From: Ancistrus triradiatus
Taxonomy: Eukaryota; Chordata; Actinopteri; Siluriformes; Loricariidae
Reading direction: 5' to 3'
Assembly (NCBI GenBank): GCA_025084515.1
Contig: JAJAGP010000182.1
Coordinates: 578,951 to 642,950, forward strand
DNA length: 64,000 bases
Shown here: positions 34,276-45,865 of the stretch, piece by piece
Layout: every line of letters begins with the position of its first letter
Position numbering within the stretch: position 1 is the first letter of the stretch
Notes under the pieces: generated by a model
The model's database searches: none
The model's input: only the letters and a program-made list of their open reading frames with translations
What the model was told of the DNA's origin: nothing
Program-made: the position numbers and the translations under genes

Positions 34276-34980
34276 ACTGGTGGTCTCATTCGTTCATTCT
34301 ATTGTTTGGTAGCTTGGTGAACCTGACTTTATGTGCAAATAAAAGAAAAAAGAAAAAAAAAAGAAAAAGCGTTATGTTTGGAAAAAGGAAAACACTGCAT
34401 TCCAGCATAAGAACCATATACCATCTGTGAAACATGGTGGTGGTAGTATCATGGTTTGGGCCTGTTCTGCTGCACCTGGGCCAGGGTGGCTTGCCATCCT
34501 TGATGGTACAATGAATTCTGGATTATATCAGAGGATTCTAAAGGAAAATGTCAGGACATCTGTCTATGAACTGAATCTCAAGAGAAGGTGGGTCATGCAG
34601 CAAGACAACGACCCTAAGCACACAAGTCGTTCTACCAAGGAATGGTTAAAGAAGAATGAAGTTGATGTTTTAGAATGGCCAAGTCAAAGTCCTGACCTTA
34701 ATCCAATTGAAATATTGTGGAAGGACCTGAAGTGAGCAGTTAATGTGAGGAAACCCACCAACATCCCAGAGTAGAAGGTGTTGTGTACTGAGGAGTGGGC
34801 TGAAATTCCTCCAAGCCGGTGTGCAGGACTGATCAACAGTTACAAGAAATGTTTAGTTGCAGTTATTGCTGCACAGGAGGGTCACACCAGATACTGAAAG
34901 CAAAGGTTCTCATACTATTGCCACTCATTAATATGTAATATTGGATCATTTTCCTCAATAATTGGGTTATCTTTATCTAC

Positions 34981-35062
<82 letters not shown>
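34981..35062. repeat. (TA)n(TG)n microsatellite
   Basis: TA units then TG units, between the truncated Tc1 end and the L2 fragment. Confidence 0.95.
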
Positions 35063-35076
35063 TTGTTTATTTATTA

Positions 35077-35753
35077 AGTCAAGTCATGTCAGATTTCTCT
35101 ATCTGTCTTGTCAAGTCAAGTCAGACTCCTAATATCTACGTCGAATCCCAAACAGAGCAAGCATAGGGTGAAAGCAATGAAAAACTGTAGATGGTAGGGG
35201 AAGAGAGGTACTGCCCTCTGGTTTGCCCCCCACTGGCCCCACTGGTACCTGAACACAGCTCAGAGAGAAAAAGGGAAATGTAATTAGTCATTGAATAAGA
35301 GCACAAAGTCTATTAACAATCACTGATGCCATGTGTAGCATGACACCCCGGCAGCATTAGCTATATCAGCATAGCTAGAAAGAGGAGAACCGGAAGGTAA
35401 CACAGCCAAGAGGGATTGCATGAGACATCGGCAACCCCACGGGAGGCAGAAGACAGCAACCCAACGTCTCTGATCACCATAAGACTCTTTGACTATGAAC
35501 CCCCAGCTCTGCCATAGTCTAAGGCAAGGATGCACAAGTCAAGATCAAGAGGACCAAAGCCCAGTTCAGCCAGACATGACTCCAGACTCCGGCTCCAGTG
35601 ACGCAAGCCATACATCCTAGTCTAAATCTAGTCAAAAGCCTGTGTAAATAAGTATGTCTTTAGCCTAGACTTAAAAATTTGGAGAGTGTCTAAGTCTCGA
35701 AGAAGAAATGGGAAGTTTATTACATATTTGGGGGCCATATATATATATATATA
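35077..35753 (-). mobile_element. L2-type LINE 3' end, outermost layer of the nested block (left part)
   Basis: On the - strand this is the 3' tail (GTCAAGTCAAGTCAGA) and 3' UTR of the same L2 family as 22752-26400, followed by the C-terminal end of the RT frame. It is interrupted at GGGGCCATATA by a Tc1 insertion. The continuation is found at 37351-37360 and again at 48750-48812. Confidence 0.8.
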
Positions 35754-37350
35754 CAGTGGCTTGCAAAAGTATTCATACCCCTTGAACTTTTCTATATTTT
35801 GTCACATTACAACCACACCTATAAATATATTTCATTGGAATTTAATGTGAAAGATAAACACAAAGTGGTATACAATTGTGAAGTGGAAAGAAAATTATAC
35901 ATGATTCAAAAATAAAAACAAATAAAAAACTGAAAAGTGCGGTGTGCAAAAGTATTCAACCCCCTTGAGTCAATACTTTGTGGAATCACCATTTGCTGCA
36001 ATTACAGCTGCAAGTCTTTTAGGGTATGTCTCCACCAGCTTTGCACATCTAGTGACTGAAATTTTTGCCCATTCTTCTTTGCAAAACAGCTCAAGTTCAT
36101 TAAGATTAGATGGAGAGCATTTGTGAACAGCAGTTTTCAGATCTTGCCACAAATTATCGATTGGGTTTAGGTCTGGACCTTGACTGGGCCATTCAAACAC
36201 ATGAATATGTTTTGTTTTAAACCATTCCATTGTAGCCTTGGCTTTATGTTTAGGGTTGTTGTCCTGCTGGAAGGTGAACCTCTGCCCTAGTCTCAAGTCT
36301 TTTGCAGACTTCAACAGGTTTTCTTCCAAGATTGCCCTGTAGTTGGCTCCATCCATCTTCCCATCAATTCTGACCAACTTCCCTGTCCCTGCTGAAGAGA
36401 AGCAGCCCCAGAGCATGATGCTGCCACTATCATATGTGACAGTGGGGATGGTGTGTTCAGAGTGATAATTCTCTGCCACACATAGCATTTTGCATTTTGG
36501 CCAAACAGTTCAATTTTGGTCTCATCTGACCAAAGCACCTTGTTCCACATGTTTGCTGTGTCCCCAACATGACTTCTGGCAAACTGAAAACAGGACTTTT
36601 TATGGTTTTCTTTTAACAAAATGTTTCTTCTTGCCACTCTTCCATAAAGACCACATTTGTGCAGTGCACGACTAATAGTTGTCCTGTGGACAGATTCCCC
36701 CAACTGAGCTGTGGATCTCTGCATTTCGTCCAGAGTCACTATGGGCCTCTTGGCTGCATCTCTGATCAGAGCTCTCCTTGTTCGGCCTATATGTTTAGGT
36801 GGACGGCCTTGTCTTGGTAGGTTTACAGTTGTGCCATACTCGTTCCATTTCCGGACAATGGATTGAACAGTGCTCCGTGAGATGTTCAAATCTTGGGAAA
36901 GCTTTTTATAGCCTATGCCTGCTTTAAACTTCTCCACAACCTTATTCCTGACCTGTCTGGTGTGTTCTTTGGACTTCATGATGCTGTTTACTCCCCAATG
37001 TTCTCTTAACCAACCTCTGAGGCCGTCACGGAGCAGCTGTATTTGTACTGAGATTAGTTTACACACAGGTGGACTCTTTTTAGTCATTAGCAGTCATCAG
37101 ACAACTTCTGAATGCAATTGGTTGCACTCAGAGAAAAGGGGGTTGAATACTTTTGCACACCACACTTTTCAGTTTTTTATTTGTAAAAAATGTTTTGGAT
37201 CATGTATAATTTTCTTTCCACTTCACAATTGTATACCACTTTGTGTTGGTCTTTCACATTAAATTCCAATGAAATATATTTATGTTTGTGGTTGTAATGT
37301 GACAAAATATAGAAAAGTTCAAGGGGTATGAATACATTTGCAAGCCACTA
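35754..37350 (-). mobile_element. Tc1-like element, family B, complete ends
   Basis: The left end CAGTGGCTTGCAAAAGTATTC is mirrored by the right end (reverse complement TAGTGGCTTGCAAATGTATTC), with TA flanks. Length 1597 bp is normal. It lies in a TA-rich spot of the outer L2 copy. The sequence next to the ends (CATTACAACCACA and its mirror) shows terminal repeats longer than 150 bp. Confidence 0.9.
35970..37000 (-). pseudogene. Tc1 family B transposase, one frameshift and altered catalytic acid
   Basis: The N-terminal frame begins at about 36978 (MKSKEHTRQVRNKVVEKFKA) and shows a paired-like HTH, a GRPPKH hook-like linker, and LWSDETKIELFGQNAK with the first catalytic Asp (about 36530). A frameshift near 36480 leads to the second frame, with SGSIMLWGCFSSAGTGKL, QQDNNPKHKA holding the second Asp, and DLNPIDNLWQDLK. 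In the last motif the third catalytic residue is Asp where Tc1-type DD34E transposases have Glu. The family normally has about 340 residues, matched here if both frames are counted. Inactive as it stands. Confidence 0.85.
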
Positions 37351-37360
37351 TATATATGAG

Positions 37361-38373
37361 GCTAATCTTGTAGAGGTGGTTAGCATGACAAAGGCGATGT
37401 CCAATGCAGGAGTGTACTCTGGCCCTGTCCCAATGTGACGAGGTGACCAAGCTTACAGCAGGTTATGGTCGCTGAACTGCTGGCTGTCCAAGTGGTGATA
37501 AGCCATAATTTAACAGAAAACCCTACAGAAAGTGATTCTCACATTCTGTGTAATTTTAACAGTAATGATTTCATAACTTTCTTTAATGATAAGATAAAAC
37601 TCGATGCTCATCATATCACCAAACTATTCAGCAACCTTCCAGATGCAGCACTAGAGAAAACATCTGTTTAATTAGCTTTAAATCAAACCTAGAATCTTTT
37701 ACCCCAATTACTAATACTGAACTGTCCACACTGATCAGTCATCAACATGTTTATTAGATCCAATTATTACACGTTTACTCAAAGAAGTGATACCTAGTAT
37801 TATTGAGCCAGTGTTAGTTATTTTAAATTCATCCCTTACCTATGGTTATGTGCCCAAATCCTTTAAGTCTGCCGTTATCAAACCACTGATTAAAAAAGCC
37901 ACTCTTGACCCTTGTGTGATATCTAATTATAGACCAATTTCAAATCTACCATTTCTGTCCAAAATCTCAGAAAAAGCCGTCTATCAGCAGCTCTGCAGTT
38001 ACCTCCAAAGGAATGGTATTTACGAAACGTTTCAGTCTGGCTTCAGACCCCATCATAGTACTGAAACAGCATTAATTAGGGTACTAAATGACTTGTTAAT
38101 GTCCTCAGATAAGGGATGTTTTTCTTTTCTTGTTCTGTTAGATTTAAGTGCAGCATTTGACACTATAGATAATGATGTTTTACTAAACAGACTAGAAAAT
38201 ACTGTAGGTATTAAGGGATTAGCACTTTCTTGGTTTAAATTTTACTTAGTCGACCGGTACCAGTTTGTCCACATAAATAATCTAAGGTCTAAGCTCTCAA
38301 AAGTGAAGTATGGCGTGCCTCAGGGGTCAGTGCTTGGCCCGCTTTTATTCTCACTGTACATGCTGCCACTAGG
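37361..38373 (+). mobile_element. L2-type LINE, second layer of the nested block, 5' part
   Basis: Inserted between two ATATGAG copies (37354-37360 and 48743-48749). About 37361-37505 is unassigned leader. From about 37508 it matches L2 upstream of and within RT: NYRPISNLPFLSKISEKAVY, QSGFRPHHSTETAL, LLDLSAAFDTIDNDVLL and YGVPQGSVLGPLLFSLYMLP. It breaks off at 38373 where another L2 begins, and resumes at 43356. Confidence 0.85.
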
Positions 38374-41300
38374 TGTGGTGTGTTGAGAGAGAGAGCTGAG
38401 AGAACGCTGAGAGAACGCTGAGAGAACGCTGAGAGAACTGACGCGGAGGATGGCGAGGATCTCTCAACCCAGACTGATCCGCGGTTGCACACAGGACGCC
38501 GTTTCGTAGCTGATAGCAGCTTATTACCTTTGATATATTTTAATTCCCGATTGCAAAATCTGTATCTTCTCTAATCGTATATATATAGGTGTTACAAACA
38601 TCTTAATCATATCTTTTATTCTCGTACCGGCGGATTGATAATTTTTTTGGGCCCTCATCCGTTATTTAGTAACTTACAGGTATACCGCTTTGTGTTTGGC
38701 AGTATTAGCCATTAGCTATAACCAGAGTTGCGTCTCCTTCGTCAGTAGTGTGTGTTTTTTATAACGTTTTTTTAGTCAGTCTTTACCACTTTTTCTTTCT
38801 GAGACTTAGTTTTTTAGTGACCGTTTTGTGTTGACTTATTAACTTGTATTACTCTTTACTATTATCGAAGCAGATGCATTATGGCATGGACCATCGGGCG
38901 GCTTTCAGCGAACCATATCTTCATTCACTCCATTCTTCACACCTCGGCCACCCCCCACAACACCACCGCAAACAACAAACCACCCCAGCTAGTAACCTTT
39001 AATTCATTAATTGTAATTAACATGGCTTCTGCTGTGCGTGTTCCCGGTGCCGGTGTGGGCATGTTTTAGCTATTCTTCCTTACTTATGTGATAGTTGTAG
39101 GCTTGTAAGCCATCTACGGAGAAGATTTGTATGTTAAGAGACGGCGCATCTCCAATCCTTAGAGAAGCTAGCTTCGCTCCTAGCTTAGGTAGCATATCTG
39201 GATGGCCAAGCGAAGTAGAGCCCCGCAAGTCCTCGCAATCGGGCAAGTGGGTGACGGTTTTTCGGCGCGTAGTCGTAAGGCTAGTCCACGAGACACCACT
39301 TCTCTCTGCTTGTCCCCCTGCTGGGTAAGCCATGCACCGTCACCCATAACCCACATTATTGAACTTGTCTGTTACTCCATCTGCTGGCCTAGAACCTAAA
39401 CGTAACTCTCTCAGAAAGGTCTGTTTAATAACCTCATTAGTATAAACAAGATAGCTGCAAGCAATAACAACATTTAGACTAAAAGCTAGGACTACTTAAC
39501 ATTAGACACTTACAAACAAAGCCGTGATTGTAAATGCAATGATCACTGAAAACGCTTACATCTCTCTTCTCACTGATACTTGGATTAGAACCCTGATGAA
39601 TATTTAGCCTTAAATGAAGCCTCCCTCTGGATACGTCATGCTAGTCCGCCCTCGTCCTAATGTTGGGGGGGAGGCATGCCACATGTGTTGACAAAGAGTT
39701 CAGGTTGTTACAGCTAAATCCCATTAACAAGGCTCAATTCTTTGAAATACTGATTCTTAATGTGACGATCCAATCGTATGGAAGTCAAAAACCGCACTCT
39801 TTTCAGCTTTTTCTATTTCACCACCGCCCCCTGTGCCCTATTCAGATTTCCTTCTTCAGGACTTCGCTAACTTTCTTTCCTGCTTACTACTGATCAACAG
39901 AGAGGCTATTATTGTAGGTGATTTCATATCACGTTGACATGAGCAGTGATCCACTTAATGGCTTTCGATCCATCTATAATCATGGGTATCACTCAATGTT
40001 ATGGGGCCACCCCCCGCGTAATCATACTTTAGATCTAATCTTTAACATTGATATCAATATGATCACCTTGATGTTTTCCCGCATTGATTCGATTTCAGAT
40101 CCTTATCTTTTATATTTGAGCTTCTAATCTCTCATAAATAAAATCCTGCTGCCCGCCTCGTTATCACAATCAAACCATGCGCACGTCACACAGTCGGCTA
40201 CTCCCGCTGTGTTTATTAAAAAACCACCAGACTTAATTTAATACACCTAACCTAGGAGATAAAACATCTTGCGTGTGTAAATGAGCAATTAGAATGTGGT
40301 GCTTTTCGCTTTTGGTTGTTCTTTTCGCCTCAACCCTGGACAAGACGAACTGCCCCTTCTAGGCAAAAACTGTATTATGATTAGGAAAAAAGTCTGCACC
40401 ATGGTAGAAAGTAAAATAAATGACCACACCCCCGTGTACCTTAAAGCAAAGAACACAGCATTTAGAGCGCAAGTGTATACCCTAGTCAATTGGAGGTGTT
40501 AATAAGATTGCTTGGAGGACAAGCAATGGGCAAGTACAAGCCATATCCTCACTAAGCTAAAGAAAGCTTGCAATCTTCTCCTTCAAAAAAAATCATAGTA
40601 GAAAAATCTAGATATCCAAGAATTTCTCTTTAATACAGTCCTCCCAAATTACAAAACAAAAAAAACCAACAAAAAAAAACCCCCCAAAGTTGCTCTCCCT
40701 CTCTCTCCCGTTTTGTGTAATTTTAACAGTAATGATTTCATGACTTTCTTTAATAATAAGATAGAAAACATTAGGCATAAAACTCAATGCTCATCACATC
40801 ACCAAACTATTCAGCCACCTTCCAGATGCAGCACTAGTGAAGACATCAGTTTAATAATCTTTTACCCCAATTACTAATACTGAACTATCCGCACTGATCA
40901 GCTCGTCTAAGTCATCAACATGTTTATTAGATCCAATTCCTACACGTTCACTCAAACAAGTATTACCCAGTGTTATAGAGCCAGTGTTAGTTATTTTAAA
41001 TTCATCCCTTACCTTTGGTTATGTGCCCAAATCCTTTAAGTGTGCCGTTATCAAACCACTGATTAAAAAAAGCCAATCCTGACCCTTGTGTGATATCTAA
41101 TTCTAGACCAATTTCAAATCTACCATTTCTGTAAAAGATCTTAGAAAAAGCCGTCTATTAGCAGCTCTGCAGTTACCTCCAAAGGAAGGAAATTTATGAA
41201 ACATTTCAGTCTGGCATCATAGTACTGAAACAGCATTAATTAGGGTACTAAATGACTTGTTAATGTCCTCAGATAAGGGATGTTTTTAATTTCTTGTTCT

Positions 41301-43349
41301 GTTAGATTTAAGTGCAGCATTTGACACTATAGATCATGATGTTTTACTAAATAGACTAGAAAATACTGTAGGTATTAAGGGATCAGCACTTTCTTGGTTT
41401 AAATCCTACTTAACTGACCGGTACCAGTTCATATAAATAATCTAAGGTCTAAGCTCTCAAAAGTGAAGTATGGCATGCCTCAGGGGTCAGTGCTTGGCCA
41501 GCTTTTATTCTCTCTGTACATGCTGCCACTAGGCTCAGTTATTCGCAAACATGGCATTAGTTTCCACTGCTATGCAGATGATACACAGCTGTACATATCA
41601 GCCAAACCTAATGACAGCCTTACAATCAACAAAATTGAGGACTGTGTAAAGGAAATAAAAGATTGGATGTTATTTAATTTTCTCTTACTTAACTTTGATA
41701 AAACTGAGGTTCTATTGGTAGGACCCAAGGCTGTGAGAGACAGGTTAGCTACATCTATCCTAAATCTAGATGGCTGTCCAGTATTGCCAAGTCCGTCTGT
41801 AAAAAACTTAGGGGTCACATTTGATTCAGATCTCTCCTTTGATGCACACATTAGCAGCATCACTCGAATTGCTTTCTTTCAATTACAAAATATCGCTAAA
41901 CTTAGAAATATCCTCTCTTTTAATGATGCAGAGAAACTTGTTCATGCGTTTATAACCTGAAGGTCGGATTACTGTAACGCCTTACTTACTGGATGCTCTA
42001 GTAAATAAACTTTAGTTAGTTCAGAATGCAGCTGCCCGAGTGCTATCTCGAACTAGAAAATTTGATCATATCACTCCTGTTCTATCATCACTGCACTGGT
42101 TACCAGTCAAATTCCGTATTGATTACAAAATACTTCTTATAATTTATAAAGCTCTACATGGCCTGGCCCCACATTATCTGAGTGAACTCTTAGAGTTTTA
42201 CAATCCAACTTGTCTGCTTCGTTCTCAGGGTACAGGACTTCTTTTAGTTACTAGATTAAAAAAGTCACAGCGGGGGAAAGCTTTTCTCATACATGGCGCC
42301 CCCAACATGAATAAACTTCCCACATCGTTCGTAGATTCAGACACCCTCCAACTTTTAATTCTTAGTCTAAGACATATTATTTACCCAGAAGCTTTTGACT
42401 ACCTTTAACCAGGAATGCATGGCTGGGGGTCTCTGAGTCCATGTCTGGCCTGCCTGTGTCCGCTAGCCTGGAGTGTCGAGTGGGCGGGTCATGGCTGAAC
42501 TGCCTCGGTCCCAGTGATCTTGCTCATGCATATCCTTGCCTTAGAATACGGGAGCAGAGCTGGGGGTTCATATTCAAGAGTCCTTATGGTGATCAGAATG
42601 TTGGGTTGCTGTCCTGTCTTCTGACCCATGCTCGGAGGTTGCCAATGTCTCAAATGTGATCCATCTTGGCTGTGTTCCTATCCTACCAGTTCTCTCTTCT
42701 AGCTTTTTAGCTGCTATAGCTATGCTGGCCGGAGGTCTCATGCTACAACTTGGCATCAGTGATTGACATGGCATCAGTGATTGTTTAGAAACTGTGCTTT
42801 TAAAGCAATAACTAATTACAACATTTTCTGTTTTTCTCCCTCGCCGAGCTGTGTTCCGGCAGTTCCGGCCCCACCCAGATGTTCATCGGATGGCGCTCCA
42901 CTGTGCATAATTCAAATTTCTTCACAGACTTTAGTTCTCGCTCTTGATTTTACATCATCATACTCGCCACTTAATGTCGATGTGATACTTCCACATTTTA
43001 TTCAACTTTGACTCACATGACGTGTTTCGCTCTTTCGATTTATCCATCTATCTGCCGCCACTTAATCGATGTGCATACTTCACATTCTATTCGAACTTTG
43101 ACTCCATGACTTTAGTTCGCTCTTAGATTTATCATCTACGCCGCCCAAGGAGAATGGGTCCCTTTTTGAGTCTTGGTCCTCCCAAGGTTTCTTCCTAGAA
43201 CTAGGGAGTTTTTCCTTGCCACTGTCGCCCTAGGCTTGCTCAATTTGGGATTGGACGTAGTTATTAGGAGATAATCTAAACTTGTAAAGTTGCTTTGAGA
43301 CAATGCTCTATTGTAAAAAGCGCTATATAAATAAATCTGACTTGACTTG
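38374..43349 (+). mobile_element. L2-type LINE, near full length, inserted into the previous L2
   Basis: Flanked by ACTAGG at 38368-38373 and 43350-43355. It has a 5' UTR with four 11-bp units (38395-38438) and a GC-richer leader to about 39400 that may hold a decayed ORF1. The endonuclease remnant is at about 39460-40130. The RT covers about 40720-42408 with FHCYADDTQLYISAKPNDS (about 41560) and a C-terminal frame at 42040-42408. A 3' UTR of about 930 bp follows and ends GCGCTATATAAATAAATCTG plus (ACTTG)n. Many stops and frameshifts. The endonuclease part is far more decayed than the RT. Confidence 0.87.
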
Positions 43350-43355
43350 ACTAGG

Positions 43356-44314
43356 CTCAGTTATTCGTAATGTCACATTAGATTCAGATCTCTTGTTTGA
43401 TGTGCACATTAACAGCATCACTCGAATTGCTTTCTTTCAGTTATGTAAACTTAGAAATATCCTATCTTTTAATGATGCAGAGAAACTGGTTCATGCGTTT
43501 ATAACCTCAAGGTTGGATTACTGTAACACCTTACTTACTGGATGCTCTAGTAAATCTATAAAAAAAACTTCAATTAGTTCAAAGTGCTAACTCGAACTAC
43601 AAAATTTGATCATATCAGTCCTGTTCTATCATCACTGCACTGGTTTCCAGTTAAATTCCGCATTGATTACAAAATACTTCTTATAACTTATAAAGTTCTA
43701 CATGGCCTGGCCCCACATTATCTGAGTGAACTCTTAGAGTTTTACAATCCAGCTCGTCTACTTCATTCGCAGGGTGCAGGACTTCTTTTAGTTCCTAGAA
43801 TTAAAAAAGTCACAGCAGGGGGAAAGGCTTTCTCATACATGCCCCCCCAACTATGGAATAAACATCCCACTTTCGTTCGATACTCAGACACTCTCCAAAG
43901 TTTTAAGTCTAGGCTAAAGACATACTTATTTACGCAGGCTTTTGACTAGATTCAGACTGGGATATATGGCTGGGGCTGGAGTCTGGAGTCATGTCTGGCC
44001 TGCCTGCCTTAGCGGGGAGTGTCGGGTGGACAGTCTGGCTGTACTTAGCCTCAGTCCTCTTGATCTTGACTTGTGCATCTTTGCCTTAGACTAAGGGCAG
44101 AGCTGGGGGTTCATAGTCAAAGAGTCTTATGGTGATCAGAGACGTAATCATGAGACAGCTGTTGCCTCCCGTGGGGTTGCTGATGTCTCATGTGATCCCT
44201 CTTGGCTGTGTTACCTTCTGGTTCTCCTCTTTCTAGCTATGCTGCTATAGCTAATGCTGCTGGGGTCTCATACTACACATGGCATCAGTAATTGTTAATA
44301 GACACTGTGCTCTT
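43356..44314 (+). mobile_element. L2-type LINE, second layer, middle part
   Basis: Resumes the 37361-38373 copy exactly at CTCAGTTATTCG, but then skips the YADD region (joining directly to a TGTCACATTAGATTCAGATC part). The C-terminal RT frames 43393-43590 and 43584-43949 and a 3' UTR follow up to 44314. A Gypsy element interrupts at CTCTT, and the rest continues at 48299. Confidence 0.83.
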
Positions 44315-44569
44315 TGTTAGGGTCTGTTCCGCCACGCCCCGTTTTGCCACGCTCCATTTGTTTTGGTTTTGGTTTCTCCCGCTCGCTCTTGCAATGTCTT
44401 TGTTTACATTCCTGCTTCTTCACACGTGCGTTTGTTTTGTTTGCGAGTGCGGCATGCGCGTATGTTGTGCTGTGCTTCCTTGCAGATCGATTGGCTGCGT
44501 CTCGTCACTCTTTGCTCCTTCCTGCTGTTTCCACCTGCTCCTCATCTCCAGTCATCACCAGCTCTACAT

Positions 44570-45865
44570 AACACCCTTGGGCCATTTTGAGTATAGGGTC
44601 ATGCCATTTGGGCTCACTAATGCCCCAGCTGTATTCCAAGCTCTTATTAATGATGTTTGAGAGACTTCCTTAACCATTTTGTTTTCGTTTATTTAGACAA
44701 CATCCTGATCTTTTCACGGCCCGAGGAGGAACACGTGAGGCATGTCCGCCAGATTCTGACCCGGCTGCTGGAAAACCGTCTGTTCGTCAAGGTCGAGAAG
44801 TGCCAATTTCATGCGGAGTCCGTCCCCTTCTTGGGGTTCATAATCCAGAAGGGATGCATCAAGGCGGACCCCTCCAAGGTCAAGGCAGTCGCCGAGTGGG
44901 CCGTCCCCCTCGGGGTGCAAGTAGCTGCAGTGCTTCTTGGGATTAGCAAAGTTTTACAGACGGTTCATCAGAGACTACAGCAAGGTGGCGGCCCCCAGGT
45001 GGCTGACCTCAGGGCGGGCCTCCTGGCCATCTGTACGTGCCTGCTTCAGCCAGATCCACCGTACTCCAATGTTGACATTATTGCAAGTTCGCCGGCCAAC
45101 CACTGTACGGTCGCCCTCATGAAGAGGTACTTCTGGTGGCCAGGGATGGAAGCGGACACTCGCCAGTTCGTGGCCACCTGCTCCACATGTGCCTGCAGCA
45201 AGGCTCAACACCAGTCCTTCAACCTTTGCCGGTCCCAGGCCGCCCGTGGTCCCACATAGCCATGGGCTTCATCACGGGGCTCCCTGAGTCTGATGGCAAC
45301 ACGGTCATCTTGACGGTAATCGACCATTTCTTCAAGGCCCTACGGCCCATCCCCATGCCCAAGCTCCCCACTCCCACCGATACTGCCAGGATGCTATTTG
45401 ACCACGTATTTAAAATCCACGGAATTCCTACGGACATTGTCTCTGACTGGGGGCCCCAGTTTACATCTCAGATATGGAGGGCCTTCTGTCAGGCCATTGG
45501 AGCCACCGTCAGCCTTACCTCCGGATTTCACCCTGAATCCAATGGACAGGCCAAGTGGGCCAATGAGAAGGTTGAAGCCATGCTGCACTGCCTCGCCACC
45601 CAAGATGTCTGCTCACAACACGTGCCTTTTGCCGTTCGAAGCCTTGCTCAAGGCCCGTGACACCGCTCAGCGCTCCGCAGACCGTTGCCGCAGAACCAGC
45701 CCCACCTACACCCTCGGACAGCAGGTCTGGCTCGCGGCGAGGAACATCCCTTTGCAAGTTGAGTCCATGAAGCTGGCGCCCAGGTACATTGGTCCATTCT
45801 CTATCGATAAGATCATTAATTCCTCCTCTGTCCACCTTAAGCTCCCTCACCACATGCGTATACAC
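44570..45865 (+). pseudogene. Gypsy pol remnant: RT end and integrase
   Basis: RT remnant: GHFEYRVMPFGLTNAPAVFQ, then after a stop FVYLDNILIFS (the YxDD-like motif is YLDN) and FLGFIIQKGCIKADPSKV. The RNase H region is largely absent. An integrase zinc-like part with TCSTCACSKAQH (about 45180) leads to the core: FITGLPESDGNTVILTVIDH, DIVSDWGPQFTSQIWRAFC and SGFHPESNGQAKWANEKVE, so the D-D-E residues can be picked out. A frameshift at about 45605 leads to the C-terminal part with APRYIGPFSIDKIINSSSV. It ends at 45865 in the RIH motif. The next residues, HPTFHVSQIKP, are found at 48172-48206, beyond the insertion. Confidence 0.85.

Larger units (their letters stand above)
29900..34358 (+). mobile_element. 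L1/Tx1-type LINE, 5'-truncated, inserted in Tc1
   Basis: Flanked by AAAAGAAAAAGCGTT at 29885-29899 and 34359-34373, a 15-bp target-site duplication, and ending in an A-rich tail (34337-34358). Contents are an ORF1 C-terminal remnant, a spacer of about 600 bp, then ORF2 with endonuclease and RT. Truncation within ORF1 and the A-tail are typical of target-primed reverse transcription. Element length is 4459 bp. Confidence 0.88.
29466..34980 (+). mobile_element. Tc1-like element, family A, split by a LINE
   Basis: The 5' part, 29466-29899, starts inside the transposase N-terminus (HQAGKGFKTI) and lacks the left terminal repeat. The 3' part, 34359-34980, continues at the same point with GGGSIMVWACSAAPG, QQDNDPKHTS and DLNPIEILWKDLK, so the second Asp and the last catalytic Glu remain. 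It stops within the right terminal repeat at a TA/TG microsatellite. Together the parts are about 1.05 kb of one copy. The last open part ends with an early stop at 34733-34735. Confidence 0.85.

Noticed and set aside
38395..38438. CRISPR-like array
   Set aside because: The units are directly adjacent without spacers and the sequence is vertebrate; it is a LINE leader repeat.
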